From Hahella sp. CCB-MM4 (GTDB lineage: Bacteria; Pseudomonadota; Gammaproteobacteria; Pseudomonadales; Oleiphilaceae), in contig NZ_MRYI01000020.1 in NCBI RefSeq assembly GCF_002260525.1, positions 1 to 64,000 of the forward strand: DNA of 64,000 nt, read 5' to 3'. Below are positions 27,418 to 37,839 of this stretch, in pieces. The position numbers and the translations under genes are program-made. The first letter of the stretch is position 1. Every line of letters starts with the position of its first letter. The notes below the pieces were generated by a model, which was not told the origin of the DNA, searched no databases, and was given only the letters and a program-made list of their open reading frames with translations.

Positions 27418-28152
27418 TCAGCGTCCCGGCAATTTTTTCCAGGTAACTTCATCCCGGAGATAAACGGGCTGCGCATCAGCCGGTGTCACTACTCTGCCTT
27501 CGGCAAAGTAGCTCAACGCCAGCTTTCCGACTGAAGCCGCTCTTGGGTACCAATCAGAATCCTGAATCGCAATGGATTTCTGGGTATCGATGGGAAATTC
27601 TTTAAAATAATTCAGGCCGCTGCCTACAGCTATAGTGCTGATGTCTGCCGAGGGTAACTCCAGCATTGAGGGAGGAATAACTTTCTCTTCGCCCACCAGT
27701 TCAACAGAACCATTCACTACTCGATACCAGGCTGCATAAACTTCATTCATCCGTGCATCAAGCAGAGACAATATCCATCTTTCGCCGGTCGATGGATCGG
27801 CATTTCCCGACTCTGCCTTGAACACTTCAGGTTTGGCCACCAGGAGCCCTGAAGCCATTGCCTCCAGTGTGCTCACGGGTACCACAGGCAATTGCCTTGA
27901 AAAAGCCAGCCCCTGAGCCAACCCTGCGGCAATTCTCAACCCTGTGAATGAACCCGGGCCTCTGCCAAAGGCAATGGCATCAACGTCTGACAATGTTATT
28001 CCCGCCTCCGTCAGCACTTCATCCACCATAGGTAACCCAAGGCGGGCATGGGATCTTGGTTCAAGCGTATAACGTTCGACAGTCCTGGATTCAGTTACCA
28101 CCGCAACTGAGCAGGCATCGGTAGAGGTATCCAGAGCAAGGATATGAGGCAT
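27418..28152 (-). CDS. tsaB: tRNA N6-threonylcarbamoyladenosine synthesis protein TsaB
   Basis: A 244-residue ASKHA-fold protein with the N-terminal ILALDTSTDACSVAV and the FGRGPGSFTGLRIAAGLAQGLAF motif of TsaB. It dimerises with TsaD to make t6A37 in ANN-decoding tRNAs. It lies downstream of adk on the same strand, separated by 77 bp that include a hairpin. Confidence 0.95.
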   Translation of the reverse strand: MPHILALDTSTDACSVAVVTESRTVERYTLEPRSHARLGLPMVDEVLTEAGITLSDVDAIAFGRGPGSFTGLRIAAGLAQGLAFSRQLPVVPVSTLEAMASGLLVAKPEVFKAESGNADPSTGERWILSLLDARMNEVYAAWYRVVNGSVELVGEEKVIPPSMLELPSADISTIAVGSGLNYFKEFPIDTQKSIAIQDSDWYPRAASVGKLALSYFAEGRVVTPADAQPVYLRDEVTWKKLPGR

Positions 28153-28180
28153 CAGGATTTTCTGGGTAGGATTTCAATCA

Positions 28181-28203
28181 GGCGCCACTTATTTTGTGGC
28201 GCC
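28181..28203 (-). terminator. hairpin between adk and tsaB
   Basis: GGCGCCAC, loop TTATTTT, GTGGCGCC: a perfect 8-bp GC-rich stem between the adk stop and the tsaB start. No proper T-run follows on the minus strand, so it may be an attenuator or RNA-stabilising stem. Confidence 0.55.
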
Positions 28204-28229
28204 AATTTACTTATTTCTAACAGTATCTA

Positions 28230-29178
<949 letters not shown>

Positions 29179-30570
29179 TCACATCCCTGCAGCCAGATCG
29201 GTCAGTGCAGCACTTGACTGTTTCAATTGCTCAAATACTTCAAACGTAATATCTGCATCCATTCCCAGACGCCGTGTATACACTAACGGATCGTCCGGCA
29301 TCAGATCATCCCCCAGCTCCAGCTCTTTTAAAAGGCAGTTCGCCAACTGGATCAGGGCCACGTAATCCTGGAACTCACCTTCATAATCCTTTTCCTGATG
29401 ATGTGCGGCTGTGGCACAGACTTCTTCCGGCAACTGCCATTTTTCCAGCAAAACAGATCCCAGCTGTCCATGTCCTACCCCTACCAGCTCTTTAGCACTT
29501 CCCATACCCAACACCTGTTTTTCCAGTGTTGCGAGTTCCGTAAAGGGCTCAGATGCTGCCAGTTTATTGAGCATACCGAATTCGGGCTTGAACAAATGAC
29601 CGAGTAACAATAATCCAAAGTTGTGTAGCAGGCCGGCAAGATACGCCATACCCGGATCCACACGCTTATCAGGCACGTGGAAGGCCAACCTTTGAACAAG
29701 CAATGAACAATGCATCGCATGCTTCCAGAAATTTCTCAGTCCAAGAGGGCCATCTTTGGGCAGGTCAAATGCCTTACTCGCAGCAATGGAAAGCGCAATC
29801 TGACTGACCCGCTCAAACCCAAGTACTCGGGCGACGGCATCTTTGATGGTTTTAATTTCACCGCGATAGCCATAGAGAGCAGAGCCGGCCTGGCGTAACA
29901 CCTGGGCAGTCAAACTTGGGTCCTGCTCGATAATTCGAGCCAAATCATCCACAGAAGCATCAATATCCTGAGTGATCTGCAGAATTCTCGCTGCGACTGT
30001 CGGCATTGGCGGCAGGCGATAAAGCTTATTCAGCCGCTCTTTGATATCGAAAGATGCACAGGCAGCTTCAGCTTTTTCATCCGGAGTTTCTTTGTATTCC
30101 TTAGTGCAAACACAAGCACTCATTTTAAGAGCACTGCCCATCATCTGCTGAAAACAGTCTCGGGATAAGCGTAATAATGTCGTGTGACTACCAGACTGAA
30201 TATATATCTGCTGCTTGCTGAACAGTGTTTCGTCACATACCGCATGAACGCCATAGGCTTTGGCAACGGGCGGGTGCGACCCCGGCTCACAATCCTTGAA
30301 CAGCCTGTCTGCCTGATGCTGGGCAATACGCTGCAAATTGCGGCGGGTCATTTGATTCAGACGTTCCAGGTCCATCTTTTTGCCTAAAGGCGTGATCGAC
30401 ATGACCACTCCCTTGGCATCCACCAGAATTTCAGCAACGGCCACTTCATCCTGAACGACTTTTGCTGCCTCGATGGCAGCTTCCAATGTGCCGACCCGGT
30501 CATGGTGGAGCTGCTGGTAAGACAACCCCTGACGATTAAGATACTGCATGACTCGGGAAGCGACTGGCAC
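29179..30570 (-). CDS. YbaK-like plus HDOD domain signalling protein
   Basis: A 463-residue two-domain protein. Residues 1-155 resemble the YbaK/ProRS-associated deacylase fold (LSYQQLHHDRVGTLEAAI, then VVMSITPLGKKMDLERLNQ). Residues about 185-400 form an HDOD domain: LPPMPTVAARILQITQD, DLARIIEQDPSLTAQVLR, KTIKDAVARVLGFERV and the LAGLLHNFGLLLLGH core. The HDOD fold is an HD relative without nucleotide hydrolysis, used in signalling scaffolds. Start is GTG 30570, with AGGAGAG nine bases upstream. It is a single gene; function is unknown. Confidence 0.82.
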   Translation of the reverse strand: MPVASRVMQYLNRQGLSYQQLHHDRVGTLEAAIEAAKVVQDEVAVAEILVDAKGVVMSITPLGKKMDLERLNQMTRRNLQRIAQHQADRLFKDCEPGSHPPVAKAYGVHAVCDETLFSKQQIYIQSGSHTTLLRLSRDCFQQMMGSALKMSACVCTKEYKETPDEKAEAACASFDIKERLNKLYRLPPMPTVAARILQITQDIDASVDDLARIIEQDPSLTAQVLRQAGSALYGYRGEIKTIKDAVARVLGFERVSQIALSIAASKAFDLPKDGPLGLRNFWKHAMHCSLLVQRLAFHVPDKRVDPGMAYLAGLLHNFGLLLLGHLFKPEFGMLNKLAASEPFTELATLEKQVLGMGSAKELVGVGHGQLGSVLLEKWQLPEEVCATAAHHQEKDYEGEFQDYVALIQLANCLLKELELGDDLMPDDPLVYTRRLGMDADITFEVFEQLKQSSAALTDLAAGM

Positions 30571-30801
30571 TGCTGGTACTCTCCTGAACTACGTCGATAA
30601 ACTCACTTTGCTTGGAGGGCCTGCAGCCGTTCAAACCTGACTATAAAACTCAGCCACAGGCTCCCTACCATTAAGTTTAGTCGCTGTAGATTTCTTTACA
30701 GTGCCAATAGCGTCACATGTTGGGGTAAAGGTAGTTTACCGCTTGTAGCCTTTTTGTAACCCCTACAACCCTGCTAATCTATTGCCTTGAATTAGCAGGA
30801 T

Positions 30802-33441
30802 TTATCCTGTGTTACGCATTCCTGCCGCCACACCGGCCATGGATACTTTCAAGCCCCGCTCAACGGTTTCTTTGTTGGTTTCCCCTTCCGCCCGGTCTCG
30901 GACCAGCAATTCGACCTGAAGGAAGTGCAATGGGTCAGTGTATGGATTTCGGACTTTCAAGGATTGTTGGAACACAGGGTTATCCCGAAGCAGCTCATCC
31001 TGATGCTTGAGCCTGTTAATCAATTCCACCACTTCCCTCGCCCGCGCTCTCAACGCAGCCCCGAGCGAATGCAATTCAGGGCGCACCAGCCGTTCCTCGT
31101 AATAACTGGCAATGTCCGGATCAACCTTGGACAGCACCATTTCCAGCATATCGATGTGGGTCTCAAAGAATGGCCATTTATCCAGCATTTCCTGCAACAG
31201 CTCGCTTTTTCCCTGTTCAACAGCCTTGGATAGAGCCTCATCACTCCCCAGCCAGGCCGGTAACATCAGGCGCATCTGGGTCCACGCAAATATCCATGGA
31301 ATAGCACGCAGGCTTTCAACGCCTCCTGTAGACTTGCGACGAGCCGGACGGCTTCCCAATGCAAGCTTACCAAGCTCCTGTTCCGGGGTAGCGGAGCGAA
31401 AATATTCGACAAAATGCTCATGCCCGCGAACCACACCTCGATATGACTCCACAGCAACACCTGCCAGATCACTCATCATCTGCCTCCATGCTGGCAGAGG
31501 TTTAGGCGGAGGTGTCATCGATGCCTCCAATACAGCTCCAAGGTATAAGTGAAGATTCTGCTCTGCTACTTTTGGCTGGCCAAACTTAAAGCGGATCATC
31601 TCCCCTTGTTCAGTGATCCTGAAACTACCATTCACTGAGCCGGGAGGCTGGGAAAGTATGGCCCGGTTGGCAGGACCGCCGCCTCGACCGACAGTCCCTC
31701 CACGACCATGAAACAGTGTCAGTTTTACCTGATGCTTGCCGGCTACATCAACCAATGCTTCCTGCGCCTGATACTGCGCCCAGGCTGCCGCCATCTGCCC
31801 CGCATCCTTGGCTGAATCCGAATAGCCGATCATGACTTCCTGCACTCCACCGGTATACCCTCTATACCAGCTGTTGGAGAGCAGTTTATCGATACTCTCT
31901 GCCGCATTCTCCAGATCATTCAGCGTTTCAAACAATGGCACAACCGGCATAGGGTGGCGCATACCGCACTCACGCAACAGCAAAATAACAGCCAGTACAT
32001 CCGATGGCGCTCGTGCCATGGAAATAACATATGATCCCAGACCTTCTGCTGGCTGGTTGGCCACTACTTTACAGGTTGCCAGAACTTCTGCCACTTCCGG
32101 GCTAGGCTGCCAGTCTGTGGGAATCAATGGGCGCCTCCCTTGCAGCTCCCCTACCAGAAACTGCTGACGCTGTTCTTCAGTCCAGGATGCGTAGTCTCCC
32201 AGCTCCAGGTAGTGACATAATTCCTTGAACACATCGGCATGCCTATCCGAGTCCTGTCGAATATCCAGTCGTACCAGCTGCAGACCAAAACACTGAGCGC
32301 GACGAATCACATCCAGCAAAGGCCCGTTGGCAATCGACTCCATACCACAATCCATTAATGAGCGATAACACATCATCAATGGTTCCATGAGTTCTCTGTT
32401 TTCCAGCAAGACTTCCCCGGAAGGGTTCTGCGGAGGAAAATCACTCGCCCAGTCCCGGGTTGCTTGGAGGCGCTCGCGCAGCTTTGCCAGTACCTTTCTA
32501 TATGGCTCTCTGGCCTGCCCTGACGCCCGCGCAATTTCACCATTACAGGCTGTCATCGAGAGTTCTGAACGCAGCCTTGTGATGTCGCGCAAATAGAGGT
32601 CCGCCGCCATCCAGCGACTCAATGTCAGAACCTCCCGCGTAACTTCCGAAGTGACATTGGGATTGCCGTCCCGGTCCCCGCCCATCCATGAAGCAATTCG
32701 AATCGGGGCAACGTCCAGGGGCAGGTTCACGCCAGCATGGACCTTAAGCGCTTTTTCCATTTGTCGCATAAACGTCGGAACCGCGCACCATAATGAATTT
32801 TCTATGACCGCAAATCCCCACTTGGCCTCATCCACGGCAGTGGGACGTTCGTAGCGGATTTCATCAGTATGCCACGCTTCAGCAATCAGGCGACGCAACG
32901 TTGCCACCAACGATTCGTACTCAGAATCGAGAAGGTCATCCCGATCGAGCGCTTGCAGTGTTTCGGCAATCATGTCGTATTTCTGAATCAGCGTACGTCG
33001 GGTGATTTCTGTCGGGTGGGCAGTCAATACGAATTCCACCGACATATCCTGCAGTTGCTTGACAATATCTTCGCTACTCAGGCCTTTACCTATTAGTCGA
33101 TCAAAGACAACTTCCAGCGTATCGATTCGATTGTGAACCAGCTCGTCCTTTGGAGCCCTCCGACGAACCGTGTGATACTGCTCTGCTATATTAGCCAGGT
33201 TCAGAAACTGGTTAAATGCCCTGGCGACCGGAACGAGCTCATCATCCGACAGACTTGCGAGCACATCCTTTAACTGTTTCCTCTGATTGGAATCCGAGCG
33301 GCGATCGGCTTTTGCCGCCATTCGAATTTTCTCAATCTTTTCAAACATCTCATTGCCGAGATGGTGACGAATACTTTGCCCCAGCAACTCCCCCATTAGA
33401 CGGACGTTCTCACGTAAATCCGGATGTAGTTCCTTCGTCAT
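30802..33441 (-). CDS. ppc: phosphoenolpyruvate carboxylase
   Basis: An 879-residue enzyme that carboxylates PEP to oxaloacetate, refilling the TCA cycle. VLTAHPTEITRRTL near residue 136 contains the catalytic His, MIGYSDSAKDAGQMAAAW near 545 is the second family signature, and FHGRGGTVGRGGGP near 585 is the PEP-binding loop. The C-terminus MAGVAAGMRNTG is the usual one. Length matches E. coli Ppc. It is monocistronic. Confidence 0.97.
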   Translation of the reverse strand: MTKELHPDLRENVRLMGELLGQSIRHHLGNEMFEKIEKIRMAAKADRRSDSNQRKQLKDVLASLSDDELVPVARAFNQFLNLANIAEQYHTVRRRAPKDELVHNRIDTLEVVFDRLIGKGLSSEDIVKQLQDMSVEFVLTAHPTEITRRTLIQKYDMIAETLQALDRDDLLDSEYESLVATLRRLIAEAWHTDEIRYERPTAVDEAKWGFAVIENSLWCAVPTFMRQMEKALKVHAGVNLPLDVAPIRIASWMGGDRDGNPNVTSEVTREVLTLSRWMAADLYLRDITRLRSELSMTACNGEIARASGQAREPYRKVLAKLRERLQATRDWASDFPPQNPSGEVLLENRELMEPLMMCYRSLMDCGMESIANGPLLDVIRRAQCFGLQLVRLDIRQDSDRHADVFKELCHYLELGDYASWTEEQRQQFLVGELQGRRPLIPTDWQPSPEVAEVLATCKVVANQPAEGLGSYVISMARAPSDVLAVILLLRECGMRHPMPVVPLFETLNDLENAAESIDKLLSNSWYRGYTGGVQEVMIGYSDSAKDAGQMAAAWAQYQAQEALVDVAGKHQVKLTLFHGRGGTVGRGGGPANRAILSQPPGSVNGSFRITEQGEMIRFKFGQPKVAEQNLHLYLGAVLEASMTPPPKPLPAWRQMMSDLAGVAVESYRGVVRGHEHFVEYFRSATPEQELGKLALGSRPARRKSTGGVESLRAIPWIFAWTQMRLMLPAWLGSDEALSKAVEQGKSELLQEMLDKWPFFETHIDMLEMVLSKVDPDIASYYEERLVRPELHSLGAALRARAREVVELINRLKHQDELLRDNPVFQQSLKVRNPYTDPLHFLQVELLVRDRAEGETNKETVERGLKVSMAGVAAGMRNTG

Positions 33442-34021
33442 ATTAAACCTGCCTGATGATGAATAACGCCAAATGTCACATGTTATAGCTGAACTCAGAC
33501 TCTGAATCTGTGAGATGGAAAAAACGTACCTTCACAGCCTTGTGCAGAGACCCGGAATAGTGCAAATCCCGGAATCAATTTGAGACAACTCGCGACGGAT
33601 AAACAACAGGATAAAGAATTCAGTAACTTCTTGCTATTAAGATGTTTATGACAAATTTCCACTCACACCACCCGCTCACCGGCAAACCTTAAAGGGTGGA
33701 AATTTGCAGATCATTACCGGCAGCTTGCTGATCGATCGTGGCAGGAATACGCTCCCAGCACTTACTGTACTTAACAAATTCCGCACCAATTAATACAGAT
33801 TCAGGCTGGCTGGCCCCAGGTTTGCTACTAGACTTATAACAGGCTTATCTCAATGAGCATTGGGATGAAAATCGCCATCACGGAAAGCAGCGTTTTGGTA
33901 CTTACAGCTACCCGGGATTTTAGGTACATGCGCGTATGGAGACCCGGCTGACCACTGCCTAAACTAAAAAGCATAAGGATATTATTCGTCATGGATCAGC
34001 TGTTGATACGAGGTACTCGTC
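33442..34021. promoter_or_regulatory. long divergent intergenic region of ppc and the 114-residue gene
   Basis: 580 bp without a coding frame of note. It contains a perfect 11-bp inverted repeat, CAAATTTCCAC at 33651-33661 and GTGGAAATTTG at 33696-33706, with an additional inner CCACCC/GGGTGG pairing. It could be an operator or a structured RNA. Near the right end the start region TTCGTCATG is duplicated (33986-33993 and 34016-34024). Confidence 0.45.
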
Positions 34022-34366
34022 ATGAAAATCAGCACTCTGGTGAGAGAGTGGGAATCCAACGCTAAAGCCCGGCTTACGCACAAAGAATACAACCTGAAAC
34101 TGGAACTTGAAGACGCTGCAAGAATTGCCGCTTTGGCGGAGATGTACCCAAAGCGCCAGCAGGAAGATATTATCCGTGAACTGATCTCTGCTGCCCTTGA
34201 CGAGCTGGAAACCAGCTTCCCTTACGTCGAAGGTAACACCGTTGTAGCAGAAGATGAAATGGGCGATCCGCTGTACGAAGATGTCGGTCCGACTCCTCGC
34301 TTCCTGAATCTCAGTAAGAAATATATTTCTTTGTTAAAACAGGAAATTAAAGCAGCCAATAACTAG
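34022..34366 (+). CDS. conserved hypothetical protein (often labelled pilin assembly/type 1 pili tip component)
   Basis: A 114-residue mostly helical protein. LTHKEYNLKLELEDAARIAALAEMYPKRQQEDIIRELI forms an amphipathic helical region, and DEMGDPLYEDVGPTPRFL is a conserved acidic/aromatic segment. Homologues in Pseudomonas-type genomes carry labels such as pilin assembly protein, without firm evidence. It has no signal peptide, which argues against a pilus tip component. It ends just before a bidirectional terminator. Confidence 0.65.
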   Translation: MKISTLVREWESNAKARLTHKEYNLKLELEDAARIAALAEMYPKRQQEDIIRELISAALDELETSFPYVEGNTVVAEDEMGDPLYEDVGPTPRFLNLSKKYISLLKQEIKAANN

Positions 34367-34383
34367 GCTGTTATCAGTTTCAT

Positions 34384-34416
34384 ATTATCCCGGTCCTCAC
34401 TAAGTGCCGGGATAAT
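34384..34416. terminator. bidirectional hairpin between convergent genes
   Basis: ATTATCCCGG and CCGGGATAAT form a perfect 10-bp stem around a 13-nt loop, between the ends of the 114-residue gene and mazG. The A/T outer bases give short U-runs either way. Confidence 0.7.
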
Positions 34417-34429
34417 AACTCCTCAAAGG

Positions 34430-35332
34430 TCAGATTCCTTCTTTCTTGGCCTGTTCCCAAAAGCCGTCCATCTGCTCCAGCGTTGCCTCGGTCAACGGAG
34501 TTTCTTGTTCCTGCGCCAGCGCCTCTACCCTTTGAAATCGCCTGATAAATTTATCATTCGTGCGTCGGAGAGCCATTTCAGGATCAACTTTGATAAACCT
34601 TGCCAGGTTGGCACAAGCAAAGAGGATGTCGCCAAATTCCTCTTCAATATGTCGGGCGTCCCTTTCTGTTGCAGACGCAGATTCGGATACATTAGCAGAA
34701 TCTGAAAGCTTCAAAGCCTGCTCAAGTTCATCCAACTCTTCGCGGACCTTTGCCAACACGGGAGCAACATCAGGCCAGTCAAATCCGACGCTAGAGGCTT
34801 TTTTCTGTATCTTCAGCGCCCTGCTCATCGCCGGCAAGGCAACGGGAACATCGCGCAATAATGACGCAGGTTGCTTTTCCTTTGCACTATTCGAATGCAA
34901 AGCCAGCCGCTTTTCCTCAGCTTTTATCCTGTCCCAATTGGCGTTGATTTCAGCCTCTGTAATTTTTCGACCGAGCTCTACCCGGCTTTCAAGAGTCCCT
35001 TCGGGAAAGACATGTGGATGCCGACGGAGCAATTTACGAACGACGTTATCGACAATATCGTCCCATTGAAAAGAATTCTGCTCCCCTCCCAATCGCGCAT
35101 AAAACACCACTTGAAACAGCAGATCGCCCAATTCATCCATCAAGTGCGGCCAGTCCTGCCGCTCAATGGCATCTACGACTTCATAGGTTTCTTCAATAGT
35201 ATGGGGAACAATGGTTTTAAAACTCTGCTTGAGATCCCAGGGACATCCGTCTTCGGGATCTCTCAGCCGGTCCATTAGATAGAGAAGATCATCAATAACA
35301 TACTTGTTGGTACTGTTTCTGTCGTCAGTCAT
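34430..35332 (-). CDS. mazG: nucleoside triphosphate pyrophosphohydrolase MazG
   Basis: About 300 residues with two MazG domains. The first has CPWDLKQSFKTIVPHTIEETYEVVDAIE and LMDELGDLLFQVVFYA; the second has EELDELEQAL and IEEEFGDILFACANLARF. The EExxE/ExxD metal-binding residues are in place in both. It hydrolyses (d)NTPs and dampens ppGpp levels. ATG 35332 is preferred because GGAGTGAAGGATGGT precedes it; the longer frame would start inside relA. It follows relA by 19 bp, so the alarmone synthase and its antagonist are co-transcribed. Confidence 0.95.
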   Translation of the reverse strand: MTDDRNSTNKYVIDDLLYLMDRLRDPEDGCPWDLKQSFKTIVPHTIEETYEVVDAIERQDWPHLMDELGDLLFQVVFYARLGGEQNSFQWDDIVDNVVRKLLRRHPHVFPEGTLESRVELGRKITEAEINANWDRIKAEEKRLALHSNSAKEKQPASLLRDVPVALPAMSRALKIQKKASSVGFDWPDVAPVLAKVREELDELEQALKLSDSANVSESASATERDARHIEEEFGDILFACANLARFIKVDPEMALRRTNDKFIRRFQRVEALAQEQETPLTEATLEQMDGFWEQAKKEGI

Positions 35333-35351
35333 ACCACCATCCTTCACTCCG

Positions 35352-37592
35352 CTATTCCCCGCTATGAGCCCTACGGACATCAATGACGTTGGATAGACGG
35401 CGTATGCGGTCCAGCACTCTGGCCAGAGATTCGAGAGAAGCAACCTCAATCGTCAATTGCAAACGGGCCGTATTCTGTTTTTTATCCGACTGAGTGTTAA
35501 CCGTCGTGACATTGACCCTTTCATTCGCCAGCAGGATCGTTATATCCCGCAACAGACCGGAGCGGTCATAGGCATCAATCAGAATATCCACTGGATAGGT
35601 AAACTCAGTATCACCCCAACTGACTTCTATAATGCGGTTAGGTTCTGATGATTGTAACTGCAGCGCGTTGATACAGTCCTGGCGGTGGATCGAGACGCCA
35701 CGACCAACCGTTATATAACCAACGATCGGATCTCCAGGTAACGGCTTACAACAATTCGCCATCTGGGTTAGAAGGTTTCCAACTCCCAGTATGTGTATAT
35801 CGCTGCTCTTGCTGGTTTCCGCAGTCGAACCTGGCAGCTGAAGACTAAGCTGATGCTCCTTGGGCTCCAGCATCTTCTGGGCAATGTGCGCAACCTGCAT
35901 GGGTTTGAGATCGCCGGCACCGATGGATGCAAACATATCCTCAGCCGAGTGCAGGTTCACTTTCTGGGCCAGTTCCTCATAGGGAACTTTTTCCAAGGAC
36001 AGTCTTTTCAACACATCCTGCAGAATCTCGCGGCCATCCTCGATGTTCTGATCCCGATCCTGCAGCTTAAACCAGTGCGTAATCTTTGCCCTGGCCCGTG
36101 ACGTAGCCGCATAGCCAAGATCCGGATTTAACCAGTCACGACTTGGCTTGGCCTGACCAGAGGTCAATATCGTCACCTGATCCCCAGTTTTCAGGACATA
36201 GTTTAAGGGAACGATTCTGCCGTTGATCTTGGCGCCCCGGCAGGCATGACCAACCTCGGTATGGACTTTATAGGCGAAGTCTATAGGCGTCGAACCTGAT
36301 GGCAGGTCAATGACATGCCCTTCAGGGGTAAACACATAAATGCGATCACTGACAATATCATTGCGCCACTGCTCCACGAGATCCGAAGTTTTTGCCCCAA
36401 GCTCTTCCTGCCATTCCAGCACCTGACGTAACCAGGCGATCTTCTGTTCATACCCGTGGGACTTCTGTTGTGTATCCGTGCCTTTATACAGCCAGTGAGC
36501 ACAAACTCCCAGTTCAGCTTCCTCATGCATTTTGTGGGTTCTGATCTGAACCTCCATCACCTTCGCATGAGGCCCTACCACGGCAGTGTGCAGCGACTGA
36601 TAACCGTTTTGCTTGGGGTTGGCCACATAGTCGTCGAATTCATGTGGGATATGGCGCCACAATGAGTGCACCAACCCTAGCGCCGAATAACAGTCCTTTA
36701 CTGACGGAACCAAAATTCTGATGGCGCGGATATCGTAGATTTGAGAGAAATCGATGCCCTTGCGGTGCATCTTTCGCCAGATACTGTAGATATGCTTTGC
36801 CCGACCCGATAACTCCGCTTTAATACCGTACTGATCCAACTCATGGCGAAGGACTGACAAAACCTCCTCAATGAACTTCTGCCGGTCTACCCGACGTTCG
36901 TCCAGCTGTTTGGCGATTTTCTTATAGGCGGTTTCATGAAGATAACGGAATGAGAGATCCTCCAGTTCCCACTTCAGGTAACCAATACCGAGCCGATGAG
37001 CCAAAGGTGCATAGATATCAAAAACTTCCCGCGCAACACGGTGACGTTTGTCGGAGCTGGCATTTTTGACGTCCCTGATTGCACAGGTGCGCTCCGCCAA
37101 CTTAATCAGGGCAACCCTGACATCATCAATCATGGTGACCAGCATGCGCCGGATATTATCCACCTGAGTCTGGGTTTGCCCCAGCACCGAACCTTGATAG
37201 GGTTGATGGATATTGGATATTGCAGCCATCTGCAACACCCCTGAAATGAGGTGCACGACTTCAGAACCGAATTCCTTTTCAACGGCTCCAAGACTGAGCT
37301 TCTCCTCCCTGACGGCTCGATAAAGCACTGCCGCGATCAAGCTGGCAGTATCCATTTGCAACTCAGCCAGAATCTGGGTCATTTCCAGACCTGTCACAAA
37401 GCTGGTTGTGTTCTCTGACCAGATATTGCCGGATTTTACCGCTTCTGACTCAATATTTTTTGCCAGTACACAGGCTTGGCGAAGAACATCCACGTCTTCA
37501 AGGTTTTCCTGTTGTTGCAGGCGATCGATCCAGCTGTCGATATCAACCGAACCATCTTCCAGAAGCGGGTAATCTTCGCGAACTTTAACCAT
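35352..37592 (-). CDS. relA: GTP pyrophosphokinase RelA
   Basis: A 746-residue (p)ppGpp synthetase. The HD domain region is degenerate (AAVLYRAVREEKLSLGAVEKEFG), lacking the HD pair needed for hydrolysis, so this is the synthetase-only RelA rather than SpoT. The synthetase domain follows (YSIWRKMHRKG, YDIRAIRILV, PKQNGYQSLHTAV), then TGS (VFTPEGHVIDLPSGSTPIDFAY), a zinc-finger region (NCCKPLPGDPI) and a C-terminal ACT domain. It responds to uncharged tRNA on ribosomes. Confidence 0.96.
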   Translation of the reverse strand: MVKVREDYPLLEDGSVDIDSWIDRLQQQENLEDVDVLRQACVLAKNIESEAVKSGNIWSENTTSFVTGLEMTQILAELQMDTASLIAAVLYRAVREEKLSLGAVEKEFGSEVVHLISGVLQMAAISNIHQPYQGSVLGQTQTQVDNIRRMLVTMIDDVRVALIKLAERTCAIRDVKNASSDKRHRVAREVFDIYAPLAHRLGIGYLKWELEDLSFRYLHETAYKKIAKQLDERRVDRQKFIEEVLSVLRHELDQYGIKAELSGRAKHIYSIWRKMHRKGIDFSQIYDIRAIRILVPSVKDCYSALGLVHSLWRHIPHEFDDYVANPKQNGYQSLHTAVVGPHAKVMEVQIRTHKMHEEAELGVCAHWLYKGTDTQQKSHGYEQKIAWLRQVLEWQEELGAKTSDLVEQWRNDIVSDRIYVFTPEGHVIDLPSGSTPIDFAYKVHTEVGHACRGAKINGRIVPLNYVLKTGDQVTILTSGQAKPSRDWLNPDLGYAATSRARAKITHWFKLQDRDQNIEDGREILQDVLKRLSLEKVPYEELAQKVNLHSAEDMFASIGAGDLKPMQVAHIAQKMLEPKEHQLSLQLPGSTAETSKSSDIHILGVGNLLTQMANCCKPLPGDPIVGYITVGRGVSIHRQDCINALQLQSSEPNRIIEVSWGDTEFTYPVDILIDAYDRSGLLRDITILLANERVNVTTVNTQSDKKQNTARLQLTIEVASLESLARVLDRIRRLSNVIDVRRAHSGE

Positions 37593-37839
37593 GAATGTCT
37601 TTCACTTTTTTGTTGGTCATTGTAGCAGCGTTGACGGAATCAGGTGGCTTTGGGAATCCTTCCTCTTTCAACCCCAATGGCATAAATGGGTCCTCAGGCC
37701 CAAGAATTAAACCCCTGGAATCTTTATGCCTACCGATCCTGCCTATAATTCGCATAGCGGTATTACGTGCCTCTCTCCGTCAGGAGAAATTCAGCCAATA
37801 AGCCTCACTCCCTGCCAACGACACGTGATGAGGTCTGAC

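Noticed and set aside
34560-35069. 169-residue plus-strand ORF within mazG
   Set aside because: Ser-rich reverse-frame shadow of mazG.
35333-35449. Upstream in-frame extension of mazG
   Set aside because: It overlaps the 3' end of relA and lacks similarity to MazG; ATG 35332 has a good ribosome binding site.
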